The notes: generated by a model not told the origin, from the sequence alone. 64,000 bases of DNA from Streptomyces spiramyceticus (GCF_028807635.1 NZ_JARBAX010000002.1:1860001-1924000); one strand, 5' to 3'. Positions 18,967 to 28,347 are shown, numbered from the stretch's first letter. A program made the numbers and translations.

Positions 18967-19914
18967 TTACGAGGTTCCTCCCCGGTGCCAGGTTCGAGGA
19001 AGGGTGAGTCCGTTCGGCAAGGTTGAGGACGAGCCACCCAACGGAAGTCCATGTGGTGCCGATCCGCTGGCGTCGGTGAAGTCGACTATGCCTCCGGAAA
19101 ACTCCGCGTTGGTGAAGTAGACCTCTCCCCCGGAGAACTCCGCTTCGATGAAGTAGACCTCGCCCCCGGGGAACTCCGCGCCGATGAAGCTGATTGTGCC
19201 GCCGGAGAACTTCGCGCCGGAGAAGTCGACGGTGCCGCCGGAGAACTTCGCGCCGGAGAAGTCTCCGCCGTCGAAGGTGACGTAGGAGAAGTCGAAGTGT
19301 TGGCCTTGCCATGAGTGGGGGTGCTCGGACGGATACCTGAGGTGGTCGCCGATGAGGCGGATGATCGTGTGCCGGACTGCCCGCAGAGCCAGGTAGCTGC
19401 GGCGTGCCTCCGCGTCGTCCTGTGGAAGGTCGCTCTCTGCGGTGTAGGGCAGTCGGAGGTAGGCGCACAGGACGTCGATGCAGGTCTGTTGGAGTGCGTA
19501 GGTGGGGGCATCGTCGGCGAGTCCGGCGAGGGCGTGCACGCCGCCGAGGCGCACAGCGGCGGATTCTTCGCCGAGCTGGGCCACGGCGGTGGTGAAGCGC
19601 TCATTGTGGAGGCGGGTGGCGTCGCGCAGGGCGCCGTCCTCGTCGACGCGCTGGCGGCGGTAGGCGACGACCAGGGCCACCAGGGCGCCAGCCCCGGCCA
19701 CGACCCCGAAGGAGAGCTTGACCAGGTCAAACAATGTCTTGGAGTCGATGCGACGTTCAGGCTTGAGCCCACGTGCACCAAGCAGGTCCCATCCGGTGTA
19801 GAACACCGCGGCCGCGACCAGAACCGCAGCGGTGAAGGTCAAGCCGAGGACCGCGCCTACAGGCCAAAGACGTAGGCCGCGCACCCGGCGCCGGGGCAGA
19901 CGTGAACTCACCAT
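18967..19914 (-). CDS. pentapeptide-repeat membrane protein
   Basis: The 315-aa protein has two N-terminal membrane helices (VGAVLGLTFTAAVLVAAAVF and LVKLSFGVVAGAGALVALVV). A helical segment RLHNERFTTAVAQLGEESAA with RLGGVHALAGLADD follows, and then a run of repeats around residues 215-275 of the type AKFSGGTVDFSG, AEFPGGEVYFIE, AEFSGGIVDF. These are 12-residue units, visible as 36-bp DNA repeats. This architecture is common in Streptomyces; the repeats form a right-handed beta-helix, and the role is unknown. Start ATG at 19914. Confidence 0.85.
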   Translation of the reverse strand: MVSSRLPRRRVRGLRLWPVGAVLGLTFTAAVLVAAAVFYTGWDLLGARGLKPERRIDSKTLFDLVKLSFGVVAGAGALVALVVAYRRQRVDEDGALRDATRLHNERFTTAVAQLGEESAAVRLGGVHALAGLADDAPTYALQQTCIDVLCAYLRLPYTAESDLPQDDAEARRSYLALRAVRHTIIRLIGDHLRYPSEHPHSWQGQHFDFSYVTFDGGDFSGAKFSGGTVDFSGAKFSGGTISFIGAEFPGGEVYFIEAEFSGGEVYFTNAEFSGGIVDFTDASGSAPHGLPLGGSSSTLPNGLTLPRTWHRGGTS

Positions 19915-20071
19915 GACAAGACTGTAAAGGCGTACGGGCAGTTGCAGTTACCCACACGTCCCTCGCTGACCGCCTCGTTCCCGCCCTCCCTCACCCCGCA
20001 CCCCTGGACGCCTTCGTGCCGCCCGTGGCGGCGGCCTGCGCGCGGTGGTCCTCGCGGCTTGAGCCGCCGCA

Positions 20072-20269
20072 TCACGCGACGCTGTACGGCCGCGGTCGTC
20101 CGCCGATCGCCTCGTTCATCTGCGCGGCCTGGTCGAGCGATCGCTGTACGCCCTTGCGGCTGAACACGGCGAGCTGGAGGGCGAGGCTGTAGACGGCCAT
20201 GGTGTGGATGTGATCGAAGAATCGCCCCACATCCGCCTTCAGGAAACCGATCGTCGGGTCGTCGCTCAT
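20072..20269 (-). CDS. small hypothetical protein
   Basis: A 65-aa frame beginning MSDDPTIGFLKADVGRFFDH and containing AVYSLALQLAVFSRKGVQRS has plausible protein-like composition. A non-ATG start 36 bases upstream is also possible. No domain is recognised. No clear ribosome site is visible. Confidence 0.35.
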   Translation of the reverse strand: MSDDPTIGFLKADVGRFFDHIHTMAVYSLALQLAVFSRKGVQRSLDQAAQMNEAIGGRPRPYSVA

Positions 20270-20397
20270 TCCCACACCCTGGCAGGCCAGATGACGGACC
20301 GTCAAAAGATCTGACAGCTGCGCCGGTTCTCTGTTCCGTTCCTACTCGGACCCCGCACAGCCCCCACCCGGAACAGCTACGTCTCCGAGCCCTCGAA

Positions 20398-20841
20398 ATG
20401 ATCAAAGGCGTGCCAACTGCCCCGGTCCTATCAGCGTTCGCGGTCGTCGAACTGGAAGGCCCCGATCAGGTCGCTCGGACCGCAGGCTTCGCCGTCAAGC
20501 GGATGGATTTGGTGCACCACCTCGCGGACATTCAACTGCTCCTGGCAGCATCGGCAGACCCGACAACACCGCACCTCGACCGCCAGCAGTTTCGCGCGAC
20601 CATCTTGGCGGTAGTCGGGGTCGTGATGGAGGTGGAGGACTTGGCGACGGCAGAGGATCCGGTTGCGACAGCCCATGACCAGCTCCGCACGGATATCCGC
20701 GCGTTCACCCTGGAGCCCGGAGGGAACTCAACCGGCGGCCCGAGTAGCCCCAAGACCCTCCCCCCAACCGAAAGAGACAGCGGCCACGAGGCCGTGTATC
20801 CAGTGACCCGGACCGCAGCAGCCGAGGGAGGCCGCCGGTGA
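20398..20841 (+). CDS. hypothetical protein (weak)
   Basis: A 147-codon frame beginning MIKGVPTAPVLSAFAVVELE, with FAVKRMDLVHHLADIQLLLA and a disordered C-terminal third, has moderate G/C bias at third positions. It matches nothing I recognise. The opposite strand is also open here and Cys-rich, so the coding strand is uncertain. It abuts the 3' end of the helicase stump. Confidence 0.3.
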   Translation: MIKGVPTAPVLSAFAVVELEGPDQVARTAGFAVKRMDLVHHLADIQLLLAASADPTTPHLDRQQFRATILAVVGVVMEVEDLATAEDPVATAHDQLRTDIRAFTLEPGGNSTGGPSSPKTLPPTERDSGHEAVYPVTRTAAAEGGRR

Positions 20842-20868
20842 CCCGGACGACCGCCCATGGAGCTCGCG

Positions 20869-21636
20869 CTACGCTGCCCAGTCCAGTCCGAGGGCGGCAG
20901 CGCCTGGAGTATGTCGGTGGTGAGTTTTGCGCGCCGGCTTTTGGTGTTGGACAGGAATACGCCGAGCTTGACCTCGGTCCCGTCTTCCAGCGTCTCTACG
21001 TGACCCCTGGGGACCGTCACAGATCCCGTACGGACCTTGTACTGCGCCAGGGCCGCAACGCCCCGCTCGAACGACCCAGAGGCCGCCTTGGACGGCTTCA
21101 AGGGCGCTTCCTGCTCCGGCGGCAGCGGCTCGACACCGAGCTGGTCCAGGCGCTCACGCTGCCCCGGCATGAGGCCCTGCCACACAGCGTGTTCGCGTTG
21201 CCGCTGGAGCCATTTGCCGATGTCCATGCCGTGGACGGTGACGCCGGGCTGCAGCTCGGTCAGCGCAGCTTCGTCGGCCAGGAGTTCGCGTGCGGCGGCG
21301 TAGTGCCGCTGCCAGTCGACCGGACAGTCCGGGTTCCAGTCCGGGTCGATCGCCGCGAGGGCTTCGGCCCGTTCCGGGTGGCCGGCCAGCGCACCCGGTC
21401 GTCTCAAATTGGAGAGCCACTGTCCCAGCGGCCGGTCAAGAGCCGATGCCGTACGGGGAGCACAGAGGCTCCAGTGTTGCGCGTAGTACACCCGGGCTGC
21501 GGCTAGGTTCTCCTGGAACGCCGCGTCGGCGGCGTCCCAGACCATGCCCAGGGCCTCCAGCCGTTCGGCGCGCTTGGCCGGCATCTGCCCGGCCCCGTAG
21601 GCCCTTCGTTGTTCTGCCGTCCACCAACTGTTTGGC
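20869..21636 (-). pseudogene. HA-domain helicase, C-terminal stump
   Basis: The minus frame holds helicase-associated (HA) repeats: WWTAEQRRAYGAGQM, RLEALGMVWDAADAAFQENL, PLGQWLSNLRRPGALAG, IDPDWNPDCPVDWQRHYAAA and LGVFLSNTKSRRAKLT. The domain order is the same as in the helicases at 30160 and 51615. The two RecA-like motor domains are absent. A one-base shift near 20890 replaces the expected end LPPLGLDWAA before the TAG at 20869. It ends abruptly at 21636, where a conjugative ATPase stump begins on the other strand. Confidence 0.75.
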
Positions 21637-23634
21637 GCTGGGCGGACTCGGCTCCGGCAAGTCCACGACGGACAAAGTGCGGACGCACCGCGAAATCGTC
21701 CACACGGCCACCAGGCCGTCGTCATCGACTCCTTCGGAGAAGACGACAAGGCCGGCGAGTGGGCTCCTGTCACCCGCTCCCTGCGAGGCAGGGTCATCGA
21801 CGCAAGCTCCTTCATCCTCAACCCGTGCAGCGGCCTGTTCCCGCCCGAGGTCCGCGAGCAGCTCATCCGCTCGCTGATCACCGCCGTCGAACCCGGCGCA
21901 CTCGACCACCAGGCCACCCACGCACTCCAGCACGCCCTCAACCACCCCAAGGCGACGAACCTGAACGGCCTGGTGGACGCCCTGGTCAGCCCGCAGAACG
22001 GCAGGTGGCCGGCCGCGAAACTGGCTGAATGGGGCGAAGGAGCGGCGATCGCCCTGTCCCGCTACACCGAGGGCTCACTGCGCGGCCTGTTCGATGGCCC
22101 GGACGCGGCCCTGCCGGAGACGGACCTGCCGATCATCACCTTCGACTTCTCCCGCCTGGACCGCAATTCGCCCGCGATCCCCTCGCTGATGGCCGCGGTC
22201 TCGTGCTGGGCGGAACACGTGTGGCTGCCCCAGTCGACCGCTGTGCACCGGCACCTGGTGCTCGAAGAGGCGTGGCAGATCCTGCTCGCCCCCGCCACGG
22301 CCGAACTGATCCAGCGGCTTTTGAAGAACTCCCGCAAGCTGGGACTGTCCCTGGACGTGCTGATGCACACGCTGTCCGACCTTGGTAACGGTAGGGCGCA
22401 GGACCTGGCGCGCTTGTGCGAGGTCGCCCACGTCGGACGCCTGGGCCCGGACGAAGCGGCCAACGTCGGCGCACTGCTCGGCCTGCCCGCCTGGGCTGTT
22501 GCGGAAATCCCGAACCTTGCCCCGGGACAGGCTGTGTGGAAGGTCGGCCCCCACTACATCGACATCGTCGAAACCGTCCTCAGCGACGAAGAAGCACGAC
22601 TCACGGACACCTCTTCGCGGCGCCGCAAGGCGCAGCAGGCCCTGGCCGTCGACCAGGAACCCGCGAAGGCGTTGACGAAGGCAACGGAGACCGAGGAGGA
22701 CAGCAGCCGCGACGCCCAGCGCGAGGAACTGCCGGCACCCGTCGAGCAGGACACCAACGATCAAGATGCTGACTGTGACTGGGAGATGCCTCCCAATGTC
22801 ATCGACACCCGGCACCACGACGTCATCGAGGCAGCCAAGCAGGGCCGGTGCGGCGAAGCCGCCGAACTCGCCGCTATCGGCGAGCGCCAGGACATCACCA
22901 CCCACGGCATCCACTCCGATCAGGCCCTGTCGTGGCTGTCTACCGGGGCCAAGGTCGCGGACCTGTGCGGAAGCCCTGACACGGCAACACATCTACGCGC
23001 TACCGTCACCCGCATGGGTAAAGAGGTCGACTGGTGGACCGACGAGGCCGACGCCAGCACGCCACCGGCATGGCACGGCGGGGCCAATCCGCCCGCACCC
23101 GCAACAAATCCTGACGACGAACAGCCCAGTCGACCACGCCGCCGTACCTGGCCCTACGTCGCCGCGATCGCGGCCCTGACCATCGCCGTTGGAGGTGTAT
23201 GGCAGAGCGCAGAGGACGATCAGCACGACGAGGAGCGCAAGGAGCGCCAGACTAAAGCCGCCGCGTACAAGGGAAGGTCGGGAGCAGCACTCGACATCGA
23301 TGGTGTTGACGCCGATGTGGTGGCCCGCTGGACCAGGGACAAGAGCCACGTGATCGTGGAACTGAGGTCGTATTTCGATGAGGACGCCAAGTATCTGCGG
23401 ATCGACGCCTCCGGGAAGAACGCCAGCAGTCAGCGGGAAGACGGTTGGTATCCCCAGACTCCTGAGATCAAAGTGCCCGTCAAGGACCCTCTCGCTGACG
23501 TAACGGTCCGGATAGCAGTCGGCGGGAAGAGCTGGAAGGAAGGCTCCCGGGCCCCTTTCCGGACAGTGCGCCTTTCCCCGACCGGTACCGCGTTCGACGC
23601 CGAGACTGGCAAGCAACTGCCCTCCGATCTCTGA
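21637..23634 (+). pseudogene. conjugative-transfer-type ATPase, 5'-truncated and frameshifted
   Basis: The sequence opens with a Walker A, LALGGLGSGKSTTDKV. After a shift near 21705 it continues AVVIDSFGEDDKAGEWAPVT, LIRSLITAVEPGALDHQA, IITFDFSRLDRNSPAIPSLM, HLVLEEAWQILLAPATAELI (Walker B-like) and LKNSRKLGLSLDVLMHTLSD, as in VirB4/TraC-type ATPases of actinomycete conjugative elements. After about residue 370 there is a charged linker, a single membrane helix (RTWPYVAAIAALTIAVGGVW) and a roughly 120-aa extracytoplasmic-looking domain, an unusual C-terminal extension. The N-terminal domain is missing. Its parent probably belonged to an integrative conjugative element. Confidence 0.7.
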
Positions 23635-23645
23635 CATACCCATCC

Positions 23646-23688
23646 GCTGACGGCCCCGTACCCCACTAGGGGGCACGGGGCCGTCAGC
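23646..23688. terminator. strong hairpin after the ATPase fragment
   Basis: Perfect 14-bp arms GCTGACGGCCCCGT and ACGGGGCCGTCAGC sit 12 bases after the stop codon, with a further CCCC/GGGG pairing in the loop. Confidence 0.7.
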
Positions 23689-23806
23689 GCGTCAAGGCCA
23701 AGACAGAGGACATCGCGCTGGGGTGCGTTCGCGATGGCCGAATGACCGCCGAGACGGCGAACGGCCCGCTCCCGGTGAGGGGAGCAGGCCGCCGTGGTGG
23801 TGTCGG

Positions 23807-24334
23807 CTACGCGGCGCGTAGGTCGCGGAGCATGACCGCGTAGCGGGGAGAGTCTGGGAAGGGCTGGCGGTGCCCGATGTGGCGGTATCCCCACGTCTCG
23901 TAGAGGGCTTGCACTTTGGGGTGGTCGGGGTCGACGAGGAGCACGGTCAGGGCCTCGGGCCGGTCGTCGATCAGTGCGGCATGCAGCCGCTCGGCGGTGC
24001 CGGTCTTACGCCACTTCGACCGCACCATCAGCTCACTGAACGAGAACGTACGTGACTGCTCCGGCTCTTCGATCGGGCAGTCACGCCACCACTCGCGTCC
24101 GGGATCGGCTGCGGCCCCGTACGCGAAACCGACCGGCTCTGTGCCTGCGTAGCCGATGACACACGCGAAACCGGGGTTGCCGCCCCAGTGGTCGACGAAC
24201 CATGGAAACCGCTGCGTGAACGGGTCGTCCATCTCGTCCGCGTATGCGTCGGCGTGGACATCCAAAAGGGTCTGCCGGATCTCGGGCAGATCCTCGTGTC
24301 CGTAGTGCCGCAGGTCGATCGTCTGAGGGGTCAC
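23807..24334 (-). CDS. GNAT-family acetyltransferase
   Basis: The 175-aa product has GNAT features: IDLRHYGHEDLPEIRQTLLD at the N-terminus, VIGYAGTEPVGFAYGAA (strand 4), SFSELMVRSKWRKTGTAERL (acetyl-CoA loop RxxGxA in a variant form) and ALYETWGYRHIGHRQPF near the end. The substrate is unknown. The GTG at 24334 overlaps the upstream stop as GTGA and has GGAG about 7 bases before it, so I prefer it to the ATG at 24346. It is translationally coupled to the XRE-TPR regulator. Confidence 0.82.
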   Translation of the reverse strand: MTPQTIDLRHYGHEDLPEIRQTLLDVHADAYADEMDDPFTQRFPWFVDHWGGNPGFACVIGYAGTEPVGFAYGAAADPGREWWRDCPIEEPEQSRTFSFSELMVRSKWRKTGTAERLHAALIDDRPEALTVLLVDPDHPKVQALYETWGYRHIGHRQPFPDSPRYAVMLRDLRAA

Positions 24335-25581
24335 GCGATGCTCCATTCAGTGCGGTAGCGGTCGCCCCACTCTCGTGCCATGCCTGGCGTCAGGGTGAGG
24401 AGGTCGCGGTGAAAGTCCCCGAGAAGGGAGCGCATGCGGCCGGGGAGGGGTGCACCGTCCATCAGCCTGAATACTTCCTCGGTCGTCTGGCATCCCTGCT
24501 CTGGCTCGCCTTGGTGGACCTGTGCGATGGCGAGGCGTGCGGTGGTCAGCGCGCGGTTTCGCCGGTACGAAGTGGGGAGCGTGGACAGGGCGCGGTATGA
24601 GGCGGCTTCGGCTTCTGCTGGGGCTCCGAGGTGGTCATGGGCGATGGCAGTGAGGGAATGCAGCTCTGCGGGCCCGTAGAAGTCGATCCAGCTTGGTCGG
24701 GGCCGGTCTTCGGCCTTGGCCAGCATGTCCCCGGCGTATCCGAGGGATCGCAGCGCCGCCCGGTGATCGCCGACGTTCGCGTATCCGATAGCGGTCCGGG
24801 CGTGCGCGAGGGAGGCATACAGCGGGTCTCGGCGGCAGATCGAGACGGCCTGTGCCGCCTGCGCGGCGGCGACGGCTTCGCCGTACTCCTCGCGCTGCCG
24901 GGCCAGAAGCGCCCGCAGGTTCCACACCTGAACCGTCTGTGACGGGTCCTGGGCGAGTCCGGCGAGGGAGAGCGCGCGGTCCAGGTGACCGCTGGCGCGG
25001 TCGAGCTGCCGGGCGTCGATACACGACCATGCCGCAGTGGCCGTGTAGTCGGCGGCGATGGCGAACAGGCGTTGCCGGATGCGCTGGGAGGTGGCGCGGT
25101 CCTGCATACCGGTGACCTCGGCTGCGCCGGCGAGTGCGGCGCGTTCTAGCGCGGCGTGTCCGCCGCGCCGGTCATCGAGGGCGGTGAGGGTGTCGATGCC
25201 GTTGCGGAGGCGGATCACGTCGGAGGTGCCGACGCTTTGAGGTCGGGTGCTGGTGGGCAGGGCGACGGCGGCGACGGTGCCACCGGCCGCGGTGACGAAT
25301 CGACGGCGGATCACGTCGGGGTCCTCCGGGGGTGGTTCGGGTGAGGGCGGAGGGATGAAACCGAGGGCTTCGGCGGTGCACCCGAATACTGCCTCCAGTG
25401 CCTCCCGCTTCGCGCGGTGAGGCCAGGCAGTTTTTCCGGTCAGCCACGTGCGTACGGTGCGGTCCCCGACCGTCGGCCGCTCGCCCGCGTCCTCCAATGC
25501 GTCGTTGACTGCCTTCGCCAACTCCCCCTGTGAAAAGCCGGTTTCATCCATCTTGGCCTTGAGGCGGAAATTTCCGGTCAC
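24331..25581 (-). CDS. XRE-family regulator with TPR-like sensor domain
   Basis: Residues 1-75 are a helix-turn-helix region (ETGFSQGELAKAVNDALEDA, DRTVRTWLTGKTAWPH). A Pro-rich linker, a twin-Arg/Ala segment (RRRFVTAAGGTVAAVALPT) and a long TPR-like helical array to residue 416 follow. The architecture matches the large Streptomyces family of XRE-TPR regulators that sit beside HATPase_c and methyltransferase genes. No ligand is known. It is divergent from the HATPase_c gene at 25813, with the shared promoter region between 25582 and 25812. Confidence 0.85.
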   Translation of the reverse strand: MTGNFRLKAKMDETGFSQGELAKAVNDALEDAGERPTVGDRTVRTWLTGKTAWPHRAKREALEAVFGCTAEALGFIPPPSPEPPPEDPDVIRRRFVTAAGGTVAAVALPTSTRPQSVGTSDVIRLRNGIDTLTALDDRRGGHAALERAALAGAAEVTGMQDRATSQRIRQRLFAIAADYTATAAWSCIDARQLDRASGHLDRALSLAGLAQDPSQTVQVWNLRALLARQREEYGEAVAAAQAAQAVSICRRDPLYASLAHARTAIGYANVGDHRAALRSLGYAGDMLAKAEDRPRPSWIDFYGPAELHSLTAIAHDHLGAPAEAEAASYRALSTLPTSYRRNRALTTARLAIAQVHQGEPEQGCQTTEEVFRLMDGAPLPGRMRSLLGDFHRDLLTLTPGMAREWGDRYRTEWSIA

Positions 25582-25812
25582 TCACTGACCGTAGCGACCT
25601 GATCATGGAGCGTGTAACCCGTTGACTCGAACCCGACCGGAAATTTCCGCTGGCTGCCGACCGCCAACCGGCCCGTTTTTCCTTCGCCTTGACCCTCTCT
25701 TGCCGTTGGACTGATGGAACGCCGCCGGTTCGCATGCGGCGCCTGGGTCCGTCCCCCCCCCGTCCCCCGAGGGAGACGGACCCCACCGACCACGAACGGC
25801 GGGGATACGGCG

Positions 25813-26274
25813 ATGACGACGACCGCAGTACGACCAGCACCCCCCACCCTCACCCCGCGCCCGTGTGGGCATCCCGGCTACACCACCGTGCTGGAGCGCC
25901 GGGAGGAGTCGGCGTCCGTCGCGCGCATGGCCACGCAGACCACCATGGAGTGCTGGGCCATTCCGGACGAGGCGACGGCCGCCGCAGTGGTGATCGTGTC
26001 GGAGCTGATGGCGAACGCGGTCCGCCATGGTTCGGGACCCATGGTGCGGCTGATCTTCGAGCGCCCGGCAGATGACCGCGTGTACGTCGCGCTCGTGGAT
26101 CGGGCCGCGTACCGGCTGCCGGAGATGCGCGCCCCGGAAGACGAGGACGAAGAGCACGGCCGGGGCCTGGTACTCGTCGAATCCCTGGCGCACTCCTGGG
26201 GCTTTGACCGGCTCGGTGATCGCCAGAAGTTCTGGGGTAAAAGGGTGTGGGCTGTACTGGAGGCCACGCCGTGA
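25813..26274 (+). CDS. HATPase_c-type ATP-binding protein (anti-sigma/serine-kinase-like)
   Basis: The 153-aa protein has the GHKL ATPase signature: the N box AVVIVSELMANAVRHGSGP, a G1-like VALVDRAAYRLPEM, and EEHGRGLVLVESLAHSWGFD with WGKRVWAVLE at the end. Such single-domain proteins resemble SpoIIAB/RsbW and are abundant in Streptomyces as putative anti-sigma kinases. The ATG at 25813 has GGGGA nine bases upstream. It overlaps the next gene by GTGA, so the two are coupled. Confidence 0.85.
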   Translation: MTTTAVRPAPPTLTPRPCGHPGYTTVLERREESASVARMATQTTMECWAIPDEATAAAVVIVSELMANAVRHGSGPMVRLIFERPADDRVYVALVDRAAYRLPEMRAPEDEDEEHGRGLVLVESLAHSWGFDRLGDRQKFWGKRVWAVLEATP

Positions 26275-26564
26275 GCGGCCGTCACGCCACCGGCGGCATC
26301 CGGTTATCCATCTGGCGCCCCATCACCACCCTCGCTCTCCTCGGCGTAGCGCCCCCCACCGTGATCGTCAGCGGTGCCGTGGAGGCCCGAAGTGCCCCGG
26401 CTCCGGCCTCAGCGGATCTTGACTCCCAGGCGATCACGGCGCCGCACGCGACCCCTGGGCACGTCTGCCGCTGCGGGGCCCGCGCCGCCCCCCTGATCTC
26501 CGGCGGCCGGACGGGGCACGAGGCTCCCCTCCTCCGCCCGGCTGCCGGTTCCAACTCCGCCTAG
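26271..26564 (+). CDS. small Ala/Pro-rich hypothetical protein
   Basis: The GTG overlaps the stop of the HATPase_c gene (GTGA). The 97-aa product has an apolar segment at residues 14-34 (RPITTLALLGVAPPTVIVSG) that may be a signal or anchor, then a low-complexity Ala/Gly/Arg tail with a CRCG motif. No family is recognised. Coupling to the upstream gene is the main support. Confidence 0.4.
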   Translation: MSGRHATGGIRLSIWRPITTLALLGVAPPTVIVSGAVEARSAPAPASADLDSQAITAPHATPGHVCRCGARAAPLISGGRTGHEAPLLRPAAGSNSA

Positions 26565-26690
26565 TGCGGCGGGGCCTCCCACGCCCCCCGGCCGCACCAG
26601 GCGGCGCACAGCTCCGCGTCCCACCCCCGAGGGAGGCGGAAGGGGACCGCGCGGTAAACGGCCAGGCAAAACCGGCCGCGCGAGCCCCGG

Positions 26691-26719
26691 GTGTCCCGGG
26701 CTGATCATCCCCGGGACAC
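26691..26719. terminator. hairpin GTGTCCCGGG / CCCGGGACAC
   Basis: Perfect 10-bp arms are separated by nine bases, in the interval between the small protein and the methyltransferase transcription unit. It probably ends the HATPase_c operon. Confidence 0.55.
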
Positions 26720-26796
26720 CACCAAAAGCCCCCGCCGGACTCCCCGGCGGGTACGGTGCGGGGTTCGCCCCCGCAGCACACGAAGGGAGCACCACC

Positions 26797-26906
26797 ATGG
26801 GAAAGCACGACGGACCCAAGGCGCGCCGATCAGCGTTCCTCCGCCCCCTCCGCCGCCGTCACCCGACGGATCAACCCCGCCCGGTGGCGGGACGCGCGGC
26901 AAGTAG
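26797..26906 (+). pseudogene. short proline-rich ORF, apparently frameshifted
   Basis: A good ribosome site (AAGGGAG, 8 bases before) serves the ATG at 26797, which encodes MGKHDGPK. One frame over, the DNA then encodes ISVPPPPPPPSPDGSTPP and GGGTRGK before a TAG at 26904-26906, five bases before the methyltransferase ATG. A one-base shift between MGKHDGPK and the proline run would give a roughly 36-aa proline-rich peptide. As read, the first frame runs on into the methyltransferase, adding 38 residues to it. I cannot decide between a real small gene and a long methyltransferase leader. Confidence 0.35.
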
Positions 26907-26910
26907 CGCG

Positions 26911-28080
26911 ATGAATAGCCCTGTACGTCAGGAGCGCCTCAGCCGAAATGAGCTGGGGCGCTGCCTCATTGCTGCCGGCGCGATGTCCTCGGACTGGTCG
27001 CCGGCGTTCGCGGGCGTTGACCGCGCTTTGTTCCTGCCCGAGTTGATGTGGCCGTTCGACATGGGAGCAGGAACCGCTGTCCCGGTCCACCGTGAGCGTG
27101 ACCCGGATGCGTGGCACGGGTACGCCGACACCGATACGCCGATCGTCACCCAGTGGGACGACGGCGCGCATGCGGGCGAGGAGCCTGGGCGGGTGGCGAC
27201 GTCGTCTGCATCTATGCCGTCGGTGGTGTTCTCGATGCTGCGGGAACTGGACATCGACCACGGGATGAGGGTGTTGGACGCGGGCACCGGGACCGGTGAG
27301 ACCGCGGCCCTCCTCGCCCACCGGGCAGGACCCGGATACGTGACAACGGCCGAGGTCGACCCGGGGGTGTCCCGTGCCGCCGCAGGGCGCCTGCGCGCCC
27401 TCGGCTTGCATGCCGATGCGGTCGTAGGCGACGCGCTGGCCGGTCACCCGAACGATCACCCGTATGACCGGCTGCTGTGCACCTTCGGTGTACGCACCAT
27501 CCCCGGCGCGTGGCTCAGACAGACCCGGCGCGGAGGGCTGATCGTCGCCCCGTGGGGAACGCACTACAGCAACCGTGACGCTGTCGTCCGCTTGGCCGTC
27601 GGCGAGGACGGCACTGCGTCGGGCCCGTTCATCATGGGCGTGGAGTTCATGAAGGCCCGAGCCCAGCGAGTCACTGTCGACCATGGCGAGCGTGTGCCCG
27701 AGGACTGGCCGACGGTAGCCGTGCACAGCCGCTCCGTGCTGCCCGATCCGGATGAGCTGGCTGACGCCGCGTTCGTCATCGGTCTGGGGGTGCCCGATGT
27801 GGTGCACAACGCCTACGTTCAGCCCGATGGCACGCGGGCGGCGTGGTTCTACAGCCTCTGTGACGCCTCCTGGGCGGCTGTGGCGTGGCCGGGCGGTCCC
27901 GGGCCCGGTGAGGTGTACCAGCACGGCCCGCGCCGTCTGTGGGACGAGGTGGAGGATGCTTACGGCTGGTGGGTGAGGGAAGACCGGCCGGGCGTCGACC
28001 GGTTCGGCCTCACGATCACCCCGCGGAGTGTTATGCCTTGGCTGGACGACCCGGACCGCACAGCACCGTGGAGGAGGTGA
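26911..28080 (+). CDS. PCMT-like SAM-dependent methyltransferase
   Basis: The 389-aa protein has a PCMT-type lead (LGRCLIAAGAMSSDWSPAFA, VDRALFLPELMWP). A Rossmann SAM-binding core follows: SMPSVVFSMLRELDIDHGMR, VLDAGTGTGETAALLAHRAG (motif I), VTTAEVDPGVSRAAA, YDRLLCTFGVRTIPGAWLRQ and RGGLIVAPWG. A C-terminal 150-aa domain continues from there. Related enzymes methylate isoaspartate or act on RiPP peptides (the FxLD-type systems), but no precursor is visible here. It could start at 26797 as one frame. It is coupled to the next small gene by only a few bases. Confidence 0.75.
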   Translation: MNSPVRQERLSRNELGRCLIAAGAMSSDWSPAFAGVDRALFLPELMWPFDMGAGTAVPVHRERDPDAWHGYADTDTPIVTQWDDGAHAGEEPGRVATSSASMPSVVFSMLRELDIDHGMRVLDAGTGTGETAALLAHRAGPGYVTTAEVDPGVSRAAAGRLRALGLHADAVVGDALAGHPNDHPYDRLLCTFGVRTIPGAWLRQTRRGGLIVAPWGTHYSNRDAVVRLAVGEDGTASGPFIMGVEFMKARAQRVTVDHGERVPEDWPTVAVHSRSVLPDPDELADAAFVIGLGVPDVVHNAYVQPDGTRAAWFYSLCDASWAAVAWPGGPGPGEVYQHGPRRLWDEVEDAYGWWVREDRPGVDRFGLTITPRSVMPWLDDPDRTAPWRR

Positions 28081-28085
28081 ACCTG

Positions 28086-28331
28086 ATGGCCGTGCCTGAT
28101 GATGAAACGCTTGCCGCGTGGGTGGCCCGGCGGGACGCTCAGCGGGAGTCGGACCGGCAGATCACTGGTACGCGGCGCGCGGTGCCGCTCGTGTCTGGCC
28201 CGCACCGCGCGGCGCATGTCGCGCCGGACGCTCCTCGGGTGCTGCTGGAGCTGGGCCAGGACGGTTGGACGACGGTCGGCGTCGCGGAGAACGCCCACGA
28301 GGCTGCCGTGTTCCTGGCCGATGGCACCTGA
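28086..28331 (+). CDS. small hypothetical protein coupled to methyltransferase
   Basis: The 81-aa protein MAVPDDETLAAWVARRDAQR ... LGQDGWTTVGVAENAHEAAV has a well-placed ribosome site: GGAGG lies 8 bases upstream, overlapping the methyltransferase stop. No domain is recognised. Operon position suggests it works with the methyltransferase. A strong terminator follows. Confidence 0.6.
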   Translation: MAVPDDETLAAWVARRDAQRESDRQITGTRRAVPLVSGPHRAAHVAPDAPRVLLELGQDGWTTVGVAENAHEAAVFLADGT

Positions 28332-28347
28332 CCGGCCCGCACACCAC

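Noticed and set aside
18573..19052. 159-codon minus-strand frame containing the 27-nt palindrome
   Set aside because: No ribosome site, mixed composition, and it overlaps the pentapeptide-repeat gene and the HEAT stump out of frame.
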